NCBI RefSeq assembly: GCF_027307225.1
Contig: NZ_DAHUXJ010000135.1
Span: forward strand, 1 to 42,553
Direction: 5' to 3'
DNA: 42,553 bases
DNA from: Bradyrhizobium sp.
GTDB lineage: Bacteria; Pseudomonadota; Alphaproteobacteria; Rhizobiales; Xanthobacteraceae
Shown piece after piece: positions 8,604 to 16,941 of this stretch; position 1 is the stretch's first letter; each line of letters begins with the position of its first letter. Position numbers and translations under genes: made by a program. Below the pieces are notes generated by a model, which was not told the origin of the DNA, did not search any database, and saw nothing but the letters and a program-made list of their open reading frames with translations.

Positions 8604-8831
8604 ATGAACGAGATGTCGCAATTGGCCAGCGCGATGGTTACGCTCATCTTCGCGGCGGGAATGCTGATCGCCGGGCAATTGTATATGGACAGCAGGTCTG
8701 CAAAGGCCTCCATCATTCCCGTGGCCCGGCCATCCTCACCTCAGAATCCGAACAGGGAAGGCCTGGTTACTTCTGTCAAAACGTCGCACGCTTTTCAGTC
8801 CACTCAATTTCGCGGTCGTCGCCAGCAATGA
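8604..8831 (+). CDS. Small putative membrane protein
   Basis: Open frame of 75 residues from ATG 8604 with one hydrophobic stretch, ASAMVTLIFAAGMLIAGQLY at about residues 8-27, followed by a polar Ser/Pro-rich tail. I do not recognise a family. Support for it being real comes from its position after a candidate stress promoter and its TGA stop overlapping the ATG of the next small ORF (ATGA, 8828-8831). A GTG at 8571 in the same frame would give 11 extra residues lacking any hydrophobic or conserved character. It could still be a chance frame in high-GC DNA. Confidence 0.45.
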   Translation: MNEMSQLASAMVTLIFAAGMLIAGQLYMDSRSAKASIIPVARPSSPQNPNREGLVTSVKTSHAFQSTQFRGRRQQ

Positions 8832-9067
8832 GACTGATATACAGGTTCGCTCCGCTTGCACCCGAAAGGCGGCCGCAGGATCCAGGGTTGGACGGCAGCG
8901 GCCTGCGCTTTGAAACGATGGATCATGGCGGCGAATATCCCGACCAGATGCCGCAAGCCATCCGCCTGACCGACGCCGAGGGCCGCTCGTGCATCTACGT
9001 GCCGGTCATGCAGAACGGCAGGGTCGTCGACTGTCTGGGACATATGGAAGATGCAGAGGACGATTGA
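8828..9067 (+). CDS. Small hypothetical protein, translationally coupled
   Basis: Open frame of 79 residues, beginning at an ATG that overlaps the previous stop by four bases. The second half (QAIRLTDAEGRSCIYVPVMQ then NGRVVDCLGHMEDAEDD) looks like a folded small domain: alternating hydrophobic strands and an acidic tail. No family is recognised. No Shine-Dalgarno is visible before its ATG, consistent with coupling to the upstream ORF. The same frame is open back to 8561 but that part reads as low-quality sequence and I leave it out. It ends 47 bp before the convergent chemoreceptor. Confidence 0.5.
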   Translation: MRLIYRFAPLAPERRPQDPGLDGSGLRFETMDHGGEYPDQMPQAIRLTDAEGRSCIYVPVMQNGRVVDCLGHMEDAEDD

Positions 9068-9114
9068 ATCGTCCGTCTTTGCCCGATGCGGTGGCCCGGC
9101 GACGCGGCGATCGA

Positions 9115-11130
9115 TCAGGCCGCCTTCACGTCCTCGACGAAGCCGATGACCGCCTGCCAGAGCCGGTCGGCCTGGCCGGTCAGCTCGTTGGAATTTTCCA
9201 GCGCGATGCGGGCATGCTGATCGGTTTCCGCCGCGGCCTCGAGCACGCCGGCGATGTTGCTGGAAACCTCATCGGTACCCGCCGCCGCCTGCTGGACGTT
9301 GCGCGCGATCTCGGCCGTCGCGGCACCCTGTTCCTCGACCGCGCTCGCGGTCGTGGTCGCGATCTGGTTGATCTCCATGATGACGGATTCGATGCCCTTG
9401 ATCGCGGTCGCGGCTTCCTTGGTCTCGCCCTGGATCGACGAAATCTGGGCGGCGATATCCTCGGTCGCGCGCGCGGTCTGGGCCGCGAGGTTCTTGACCT
9501 CCGAGGCGACGACGGCAAAGCCTCTGCCGGCATCGCCGGCGCGCGCGGCTTCGATCGTCGCGTTGAGCGCCAGCAGGTTGGTTTGTGCAGCGATGCTGTT
9601 GATCAAGTTGATCACCTCGCCGATGCGGTCGGCCGCCTGCGACAGGCCTTCCATCGTCGCCGTGGTCCGGCTCGCCTGCTCGGCAGCGCGGCGTGCGACG
9701 TTGGCCGAGTTTTGCGCCTGCTGCCCGATCTCGCGGATCGAGGCCGACAATTCCTCGGCCGCAGAGGCGACGGTCTGAACGTTGGCCGAAGCCTGCCCCG
9801 ATGCGCTGGCGACGGCGCCCGACTGGGACTTGGTCCGGTCGGCAGCGCCGCTCATGGTCGCGGCGCCGTTGTGCATCCGCTGCGCCGACTGCTTCACGGC
9901 GTCGGCAATGTCCTTGACCGCATGCTCGAGCCGCGAGGCAAGTTCTCTCAAGCCCGCCTTGCGATCCTGCTCGGTCTGCGCCGCGAGGCGGTTCTTCTCC
10001 GATTCGACCTCGGCCATGCGAATCGCGTTGTCTTTGAAGATGCTGACGGCGCGCGCCATGTTGCCGATCTGGTCGGCCCGCTCGGCGCCTTCGATTTCCA
10101 CCCTCAGATCGCCGTCGGCGAGCTGCGACATGGTGCGGGTCATCCGCTTGATGAGCGTCGAGATCGAGATCGTGATGAGAACGGTGAGGATGACGGCAAG
10201 CACGCCGACGGTTACTGCGGCAATCGAGCCGGCCGTCGAGGCCTCTTCGGCAATCCTGGCCGCGGTCGAAACGGCTTCGCTGCGGCGGGCCTGATATTCG
10301 CTGCGCAGAACTTCGGCATCCTCACCAAGCTTGATGCCGGTTTTGACTTGAGCCGCATGAACCTGCTCGGTCGAAGCTGCCGAGCCGACCAACTGATCGG
10401 AGGAAGCCAGCATTTTTTCGACCTGCGGCGGCATCGCCGCGATGATCTTGGCGAGCGCCGGATCGGCCGGCGGCAACGTCTTCACCAGCGCCAGTTCCCT
10501 GCCGACCCGTTCCCGTTCGGCGGTGACGATGTCAAGGTCGCCGGCAGAGGGGGCTCCGGCGTAGCGATAGGCGACGGCGCGAAGCGCCTCGACCGCCTGT
10601 TCGAGCCGCTGGGCTGCGGGCAGCGCCGCTTCGCGCGCTGTCCCGAGTTCGAGGGTCACGGTTGTCAGCGTATTCGTAAGGCGGATGCTGCTTGCATTCA
10701 TGGCCTGAAGCGCGGCCTGGCGCTTCTTGATTTCGTCGTCGAGCTTGCTGAACGCGGTATGGTATTCGGAAAGGCCGCTGCGCAGCACATCGCCGCGCGG
10801 ACCGACGGCTTCGCGCACGGCGTCGATCGATTTGTCGAGCGGCTCGAAAGCCGCGAGCGTCTTCTTGCGGTCGGTGGCCGAGCCGGAGCGGAAATAATCG
10901 ACGCTGATGCGGCGCAGCAGCAGAAGGTGGCGGCTGAAATTGCCGACGGTGTCGGTCGCCAGCGACGCACGCGCGATGTGAGTGACGTTGTCCCGCACGT
11001 CGCGAATCCGGGCGTTGTAGAAGATCGAGGTGCCTGCACTGAGCACCATCAAGAGTCCGAAGCCGCCGATCAGGCGACCATTCAGGCTGATGCGGTTCGC
11101 GATAGACAGTAAGGACATTGATTTTCTCAT
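9115..11130 (-). CDS. Methyl-accepting chemotaxis protein
   Basis: Chemoreceptor of 671 residues. TM1 is near residues 15-35 (LIGGFGLLMVLSAGTSIFY); then a long helical periplasmic sensor of about 270 residues; TM2 near 300-320 (IAAVTVGVLAVILTVLITIS); HAMP (KRMTRTMSQLADGDLRVEIE); then the cytoplasmic coiled coil. The hairpin tip reads NSIAAQTNLLALNATIEAAR, the CheA/CheW contact region. No C-terminal CheR-binding pentapeptide is seen. Its ATG overlaps the stop of the upstream solute-binding protein gene by four bases (ATGA), so the two are almost certainly translated from one message. The pairing suggests the receptor may sense the loaded binding protein. Confidence 0.95.
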   Translation of the reverse strand: MRKSMSLLSIANRISLNGRLIGGFGLLMVLSAGTSIFYNARIRDVRDNVTHIARASLATDTVGNFSRHLLLLRRISVDYFRSGSATDRKKTLAAFEPLDKSIDAVREAVGPRGDVLRSGLSEYHTAFSKLDDEIKKRQAALQAMNASSIRLTNTLTTVTLELGTAREAALPAAQRLEQAVEALRAVAYRYAGAPSAGDLDIVTAERERVGRELALVKTLPPADPALAKIIAAMPPQVEKMLASSDQLVGSAASTEQVHAAQVKTGIKLGEDAEVLRSEYQARRSEAVSTAARIAEEASTAGSIAAVTVGVLAVILTVLITISISTLIKRMTRTMSQLADGDLRVEIEGAERADQIGNMARAVSIFKDNAIRMAEVESEKNRLAAQTEQDRKAGLRELASRLEHAVKDIADAVKQSAQRMHNGAATMSGAADRTKSQSGAVASASGQASANVQTVASAAEELSASIREIGQQAQNSANVARRAAEQASRTTATMEGLSQAADRIGEVINLINSIAAQTNLLALNATIEAARAGDAGRGFAVVASEVKNLAAQTARATEDIAAQISSIQGETKEAATAIKGIESVIMEINQIATTTASAVEEQGAATAEIARNVQQAAAGTDEVSSNIAGVLEAAAETDQHARIALENSNELTGQADRLWQAVIGFVEDVKAA

Positions 11131-12134
11131 TTGCCGAACGCGCGAATGGCGTCGATCTTGTCTTTGCCGAACTGCTTCTGGAACTGGCCTTCAAGGCCGG
11201 CGAGCGAAGCCACGAAGGCCGGGCGGTCGATATCTTCGACCACTTTCATGCCGCGGTGACGCAACTCCTCGAGGCCGCTCTTCTCGGCGCGGTCGAGATA
11301 GACACGGCTGGCCTTGCTTCCCGCGAGACCGGCGGCGCGCAGCGTCAATCGATCCTCTGGCGAGATGCGCTCAAAAATCTGTTTCGAGATGAGGAAGGCG
11401 GCCGGCGAGTAAACATGCCCGGTCAAACACAGATAGTGCTGAACCCGGTCGAAATTTGTCGCCACGATGGTCGCGATCGGGTTTTCCTGGGCCTGGAACG
11501 AGCCCGACGACAGCGCCGCGTAAAGATCGGGAAACGGCAGGGAATGCACATCGGCGCCGATCGCCTTGAAGCTCTCCACCATCACCTCGGATTGCGGCAC
11601 GCGGAGCTTGAGGTTCTTGAGGTCTTCGGGCCGACGGACGGCCCGGTCAAAGGTGGTGAGATGGCGCAGGCCGTTTTCACCCCAGGCGAGGCCGATGAGG
11701 CCCTTTGGTTCGAGCCGCGCCAGCGCCGCTTTGCCGATCTCGCCGTCCATCACGGCGCGGGCATGGGCAAGGTCGCGAAACAGGAAGGGGATGTCGAAGA
11801 TGCTGAGTTCGGGCGCGATCGCCGTGAAGACCGCGGAGGACGTGAAGGTCATGTCGAGCGTGCCGGCAGCGGCATCCTGGCACATTTCCAGCTCGCCGCC
11901 GGTTTCGCCTGCCGGGTAGAGCTCGACCCTCAACCGGCCGCCGCAATTGTGCTCGATGTAGGTGGCGAATTCCAGCGCGCCGGCGCCGAATTGAGAGTCC
12001 CTTGGGTTGATGAAGCCCATCCGCAATACCTGCGGCTGGATCGCCGACCAGGCGCGCCGGCTCGAAAAGCCCGTAGCCATGGCGGCCGCAGCGGCTCCCG
12101 CAAGGAAGCGCCGTCGTCCTATCTTGTCACGCAT
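11127..12134 (-). CDS. TRAP transporter DctP-family solute-binding protein (orphan)
   Basis: Periplasmic substrate-binding protein of 335 residues. The N-terminus has a twin-arginine-type leader, GRRRFLAGAAAAAMATG, suggesting Tat export. The DctP core shows the conserved arginine segment KNLKLRVPQSEVMVES, expected to bind the ligand carboxylate, and SGSFQAQENPIATI, equivalent to the QENP signature. Ligands of this family are usually organic acids. No DctQ or DctM membrane subunits are encoded in the neighbourhood; instead the next gene, overlapping by 4 nt, is a chemoreceptor. I infer a role in chemosensing rather than, or besides, uptake. Confidence 0.9.
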   Translation of the reverse strand: MRDKIGRRRFLAGAAAAAMATGFSSRRAWSAIQPQVLRMGFINPRDSQFGAGALEFATYIEHNCGGRLRVELYPAGETGGELEMCQDAAAGTLDMTFTSSAVFTAIAPELSIFDIPFLFRDLAHARAVMDGEIGKAALARLEPKGLIGLAWGENGLRHLTTFDRAVRRPEDLKNLKLRVPQSEVMVESFKAIGADVHSLPFPDLYAALSSGSFQAQENPIATIVATNFDRVQHYLCLTGHVYSPAAFLISKQIFERISPEDRLTLRAAGLAGSKASRVYLDRAEKSGLEELRHRGMKVVEDIDRPAFVASLAGLEGQFQKQFGKDKIDAIRAFGK

Positions 12135-12285
12135 GTCTTTGCCCCGCCCGCAATCAAAATTGCCGCGCGGCGTAATAGACGGCGTCAGGGTAAATAAACC
12201 GATAACGCGCGGAAAACGCGAGGCAATCGAACAAGAAGCGGGGTCGGGCCGGATCGGGGCTGGCGTCCGGCGAGGCGGGCTTGGT

Positions 12286-15200
12286 CTACGCCACCATGTC
12301 CTTGCGCGTGGGGATGGCGTTCAGGTCGAGCTGCGAGATCGGCACCGGGCGGCCGAACAGATAGCCTTGCACGAGGTCTACGCCTGCGGTGCGCATGTAT
12401 TCCAGCTGTTCCTCGGTCTCGACTCCCTCGGCGGTCGTCACGGTTCCGAGACCTTGCGCCAGCGCGAGCGTCGAGGCCACGACCGCCTTGCAGTCGCGAC
12501 GATTGAGGACGCCCTGCGTGAACGACTTGTCGATCTTGATCTTGTCGAACGGAAAATTCGCCAGATAGTTCACGGAAGAATATCCGGTGCCGAAGTCGTC
12601 GAGCGCCATGGAGATCCCGAGATTCTTGACCTGACGGATGGTGGTCAGATGGGCTTCCTGGTTCTCGAGAAGAGAGGTTTCGGTGATCTCGAGCTCCAGC
12701 CGCTCGGGCGGGAGACCGGTCTCCATCAGCGTCCGCAGGATGACCTCGAACAGGTTACCCTTCTTGAATTGGATGGCCGAGATATTGACCGCGAGCTTGA
12801 CATGGGCCGGCCATGACGCCGCGTCGGCGCAGGCGCGTCGCAGGATCCATTCGCCGAGAGGGCCGATGAGGCCGGTCGTCTCCGCAAGCGGAATGAACCT
12901 GTCGGGCGAAACAAGACCCTTGGTCGGATGCCGCCACCGGACCAGAGCCTCGAGGCCGCACAGCGCGCGCGTCTTTGCGTTCATCACCGGCTGATAGAAC
13001 AGTTCGAAGTCCTGCCGCTCGATCGCCTCCCGCAGTTCGCTTTCCGCCGTAAGCTGCGTGTGGGCGACCTCGAGAAGTTCGCTCCGGAAGAAGCGGTAGT
13101 CGTTCCGGCCGTTGGACTTCGCATCGTAGAGCGCAAGGTCGGCGCGCTTGAGCAGGCCCTCGGGATCGGTCTCCTGTTCGGGCGCGAGCACAATACCGAT
13201 GCTGGTCCCGAGGCTCGTCCAGTTGCCGCTGAGGTCGAACGGCTTCGAAATGGCATGGATGATCTTGAGCGCGAGCGCAATCGCTCCTTCGTGCTGGTCG
13301 GGTCCGCCTTCCTGGATCACGGCAAACTCGTCGCCGCCCAATCGCGCCACCACGTCGGTTTCGCGGACGGTCGACTTCAACCGTCTTCCAACCTCGATCA
13401 GCAACTGGTCGCCGGCCGGATGCCCGAAAGTGTCGTTGACGACCTTGAACCTGTCGAGGTCGGCCATCATGACCGTGACGGTGCCTCGGCTGCGCTTCAT
13501 CCGCTTGCAGGCGTCTTCGAGCCTCGCATTGAACTCGGCGCGGTTGGCAAGCCCGGTCAGCGGGTCGTGGCGCGCCAGATGAACGATCTCCGCCTCCGCC
13601 CGCCGCCGCTCGGTGATATCTTCGTGCGTCGCGAGCCAGCCGCCGTCATCCATCGGCTGCCGGCTGACAAGGATAAAGCGTCCATCGGAGAATTCGTCGA
13701 TACGGTTTGAAGCCGCGTCCTTCGGAAGTTGATTGAGCGAGGCGATCTTCCGGCTGGCGTTGGTCTCTCCCTTGAGAAGGCCGCGGGAGATTCGATCGGC
13801 AATGATCGCATCGTGCGGCGTGCCGACCTTCAGGAGTTCGGGCGGCAGCTGATAAAGTTTCGCATAGCGTTCGTTCCAGACGACGAGGCGCTTCTCGCCG
13901 TCGAACATGCAAAGCCCCTGAGCCATGTTGCTCAAGGCTGCGTCGAACTGCATGTTGATGCGCGACAGTTCGCTGGACTGCTGCAGAATCTCGTTTTCCT
14001 GGCGCGAACGTTCGGTGATGTCTTCGTGGGTGGCAACCCAGCCGCCGTCCGGCAGCGGACGGTGCTTGATCTGAAATGAACGTCCGTCGCCGGAGCGCAG
14101 CGTGACGGTCTCTCCGCGGGCGGCCTGTTGCATAATCTGGTCGCAGTACTTGTCGATGTCGACTTCGATCAGTCCGACCTGGTTTCGATGAGCGATCAGA
14201 TCACGGAGATGGCAACCGGGTTTCACCACATCGGACGACAAGGCGTACATCTCGAGATAGCGCTGGTTGCAGACGACAAGCCGCCGGTGCTGATCGAACA
14301 GCGTCAGGCCCTGCACCATGTTCTCGACCGCGGTGTCGAGGCGCTGCTTTTCCAGGTTAACCCGGCGCTGTGCCCCCTGATGTTGCCAGGTGAGGCGTCG
14401 CACGATCAGCATGGTCGTGATCGCGACAACGATCGCCGAGAGAATAGCGGCAATCACCAGGAACCTGGTCTGTGCTCGCCAGTCGGCGAGGGATGAAGCG
14501 ACCGTCGTGGTCGCCACGATCGAAAGCGGAAATTGCGACAGGCTCTGGATGGCGACCAGGCGCTCGGCGCCGTCGACGGGGCTGAACAACCGCGTCGTAC
14601 CGTGGTCGAGGCTGAGCAGGGAGGCCGCCTGTGGCGTCGAGCTCGCCTTGAAATCCCTACCCATGAACTCGTCGGCATGCGGGTAGCGCGCCAGCAAGGT
14701 CCCGTCACGATGATGCATCGAAATCGTGGCTTCTTTTCCGAGCGCGACGGCGGAAAAGAATTTTTCCAATTTTGCCGGCGCAATGGCCCGCGAAACCACG
14801 CCCAGAAAGGTGCCGTCCGGCGCAGCGACCTTGCGGGTGAGAAGGATTTTCCACACGCCCGTAAAGCGGCTGAGCACCAGTTCGATCTGCGGCTTGGCGA
14901 CGTCGGTGCTGGACTTGAGTGCCTTGAAATAGGCGCGGTCGTCAATCCTGATGCGAGGAACAGTCGTCGTTTCCGATGAATTGATCAGGACGCCGTCCGC
15001 ATCATAGATGTTGAGGCCCGCGACCTTCGAGGTACGGCTGACCTTTTCCACCAGCTTCATCTGCATCTCGGACGTGGACATCCGCCGTTTGAAATCGTCC
15101 GGAGACGCGACGCCGTACTGATGGACGAGGTCGATGATGTCGACGAGGGGGATTTCGGCGTCGTTCAGTTGCTGGTCGAAATGACGGGCAAGCAGCACGA

Positions 15201-15414
15201 CGGTATTTTCCAGTTCGCGTTTGCTGCTTTGAATCGCATGATCGCGGAAGTTGAAGACCATCATCGCGGTCCCGACCGCGATGGCTGCAATCAGCAGGAT
15301 GCCGCAAACGACAAGCCAGAGGATCGGATCGCGACGGCCGGACGACTCACCGTCGGCAAAAGCGCCGACGTTGGCCCGGTCCCTTCCGCCGGCCGGTTTG
15401 TCTCCAATCCGCAT
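12286..15414 (-). CDS. dCache-PAS-PAS-GGDEF-EAL cyclic-di-GMP protein
   Basis: Membrane protein of 1042 residues combining c-di-GMP synthesis and breakdown modules. TM1 lies near 31-54, a dCache-like periplasmic sensor at about 55-312, and TM2 near 318-338. Two similar PAS domains follow (about 355-470 and 485-605, each ending in ATHEDITER). GGDEF is intact at 693-697 with an RETD inhibitory I-site five residues before it. EAL is intact at 822-824, with ELEITETSLL, ALDDFGTGYSSVNYL and TTAEGVETEEQ all present, so both activities are chemically possible. ATG 15414 is chosen for its GGGGAG spacing; a TTG at 15435 is upstream. It precedes the chemotaxis pair on the same strand, after a 151-bp gap. 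Confidence 0.95.
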   Translation of the reverse strand: MRIGDKPAGGRDRANVGAFADGESSGRRDPILWLVVCGILLIAAIAVGTAMMVFNFRDHAIQSSKRELENTVVLLARHFDQQLNDAEIPLVDIIDLVHQYGVASPDDFKRRMSTSEMQMKLVEKVSRTSKVAGLNIYDADGVLINSSETTTVPRIRIDDRAYFKALKSSTDVAKPQIELVLSRFTGVWKILLTRKVAAPDGTFLGVVSRAIAPAKLEKFFSAVALGKEATISMHHRDGTLLARYPHADEFMGRDFKASSTPQAASLLSLDHGTTRLFSPVDGAERLVAIQSLSQFPLSIVATTTVASSLADWRAQTRFLVIAAILSAIVVAITTMLIVRRLTWQHQGAQRRVNLEKQRLDTAVENMVQGLTLFDQHRRLVVCNQRYLEMYALSSDVVKPGCHLRDLIAHRNQVGLIEVDIDKYCDQIMQQAARGETVTLRSGDGRSFQIKHRPLPDGGWVATHEDITERSRQENEILQQSSELSRINMQFDAALSNMAQGLCMFDGEKRLVVWNERYAKLYQLPPELLKVGTPHDAIIADRISRGLLKGETNASRKIASLNQLPKDAASNRIDEFSDGRFILVSRQPMDDGGWLATHEDITERRRAEAEIVHLARHDPLTGLANRAEFNARLEDACKRMKRSRGTVTVMMADLDRFKVVNDTFGHPAGDQLLIEVGRRLKSTVRETDVVARLGGDEFAVIQEGGPDQHEGAIALALKIIHAISKPFDLSGNWTSLGTSIGIVLAPEQETDPEGLLKRADLALYDAKSNGRNDYRFFRSELLEVAHTQLTAESELREAIERQDFELFYQPVMNAKTRALCGLEALVRWRHPTKGLVSPDRFIPLAETTGLIGPLGEWILRRACADAASWPAHVKLAVNISAIQFKKGNLFEVILRTLMETGLPPERLELEITETSLLENQEAHLTTIRQVKNLGISMALDDFGTGYSSVNYLANFPFDKIKIDKSFTQGVLNRRDCKAVVASTLALAQGLGTVTTAEGVETEEQLEYMRTAGVDLVQGYLFGRPVPISQLDLNAIPTRKDMVA

Positions 15415-15519
15415 TGTTTCCGCTCCCCGTCGCAAAAGGATACAGTCCGAGCGTGGAGCGGCCGTTAGTAAGATCGGTTATCAAAGCGTTAATATGGGAA
15501 CCCGGCCACGAGGGGCACG

Positions 15520-16875
15520 ATGCCGAACCGAATCTGGAGGCGCGGCGTCATTATCGGCGCCGGGATCGGAGGTCTGGCGGCGGCTCGGGCGGTCTCGCCC
15601 TACCTTGAACAAGTCACCGTGCTTGAACGCGACGACCTCCCCAATGAGCCCGCGCCACGCACCGGGACGCCGCAGGATCGGCACATTCACGGCTTGCTTC
15701 CTGGAGGCTTCGAGGCGCTGGACAGGTTGTTTCCGAATTTCCGCGCGGATCTGGAGCGGGCGGGGGCAGTCAAGGCGCGGGGTGGCCGTGATGTCTGGAT
15801 GGAGCGAGCCGGATTCGATCCCTTTCCGCAGCGAGATCTTGGATATGACATGTTTGGCCTATCGCGGCCCCTGCTCGAGCACATTTGCCGTCGCCGCCTG
15901 GCACAGGAGTTCAATGTTGAGCTGCGACCTTGCTCGCGAGTGACTGAACTCGTCGCTTCCCCCGATCAAGGCGCGGTCGTCGGCGTCTCCTTCAAAGGCG
16001 AAGGGGGCCGTATCGAGACGATCGCAGCGGACCTGGTGGTGGACGCGTCCGGACGCGCGGCGCCGACGCTGGCGCTGCTCGCAAAGGTCGGGCACGCGAA
16101 GCCGGAGGTGCTAGAGATCGGCATCGACCTGGCTTACTCCACCGCTCTGTTCGAAATACCCGACGACGCTCGGTCGCAATGGGTCGGGATCATGCATTTG
16201 CCGAATGTCCCGGACAGCACGCGCGCGGGCTTTCTCTTCCCGATCGAAAATCACCGGTGGCTCGTCGCGCTCGCTGGCATGCATGGCGTCGTTCCTCCGA
16301 GCGACATCGAAGGATTTTTAGCTTTCGCAAGGACGCTGCGAACGCCGACCCTGTATGATGCGATCAAGGGCGCGCACATTGTTGGCAATATCGCGCGCTA
16401 CAGCTTCCCTGGCAGCGTTCGCCATCGATTCGACAAGCTCGAACGGTTCCCATCTGGCCTGATTCCGATCGCCGATTCGATCTGCCGGTTCAATCCGATC
16501 TTCGGGCAGGGAATGAGCGTGGCCGCTCAGGAAGCGGTCGCGCTCGGGAGGCTCCTCGAGAGGAGGCTCGAGCTTTCTGACCCGTTGGATGGCCTTGCGC
16601 AGGCATTTCTGTCGAGCATCCAGCAACTGCTCGAATCGCCCTGGGCCATCGCAGAGACGGATTTCGCCTACGTACAGACGCGCGGCGCCCGGCCGCCGGA
16701 TTTGGCGCGCAGGCTGCGCCGTGCGGCGGCGCTGATCCAATTGGCGGCACAGGACGAAGCGGTCCACAAAGTTGTCTTCGAGGTGCGCAGCCTACTGAAG
16801 CCGCATTCTGCTTTGCGGGAGCCGTGGCTGGAGTCCAGGGTGAGGGCCGTGGTGGAATCCGTTGGAGGCAACTGA
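15520..16875 (+). CDS. FAD-dependent monooxygenase-like oxidoreductase
   Basis: Flavoprotein of 451 residues with an N-terminal Rossmann dinucleotide fold: VIIGAGIGGLAAARAVSPYL (residues about 10-29) and the ribose-binding acidic end VTVLERDDLP. A second FAD contact, IADSICRFNPIFGQGMSVAA, corresponds to the GD-type motif of the para-hydroxybenzoate hydroxylase/squalene epoxidase superfamily, although the usual GDA is IAD here. LVVDASGRAAP is the DG-like motif. HIHGLLPGGFEALDRLFP resembles epoxidase-like members. Substrate is unknown. It is divergent from the GGDEF-EAL gene across 105 bp and convergent with the SAM-cyclase gene; no obvious pathway partner adjoins it. Confidence 0.85.
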   Translation: MPNRIWRRGVIIGAGIGGLAAARAVSPYLEQVTVLERDDLPNEPAPRTGTPQDRHIHGLLPGGFEALDRLFPNFRADLERAGAVKARGGRDVWMERAGFDPFPQRDLGYDMFGLSRPLLEHICRRRLAQEFNVELRPCSRVTELVASPDQGAVVGVSFKGEGGRIETIAADLVVDASGRAAPTLALLAKVGHAKPEVLEIGIDLAYSTALFEIPDDARSQWVGIMHLPNVPDSTRAGFLFPIENHRWLVALAGMHGVVPPSDIEGFLAFARTLRTPTLYDAIKGAHIVGNIARYSFPGSVRHRFDKLERFPSGLIPIADSICRFNPIFGQGMSVAAQEAVALGRLLERRLELSDPLDGLAQAFLSSIQQLLESPWAIAETDFAYVQTRGARPPDLARRLRRAAALIQLAAQDEAVHKVVFEVRSLLKPHSALREPWLESRVRAVVESVGGN

Positions 16876-16941
16876 CGAGGCAAGACGGTGTCCCTCGACG
16901 GCGCCGTTGGAACACGCGGATGAAAGCGTCCCGCCTGTTCG

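Noticed and set aside
8989..11112. 707-residue plus-strand frame
   Set aside because: Antisense shadow of the chemoreceptor.
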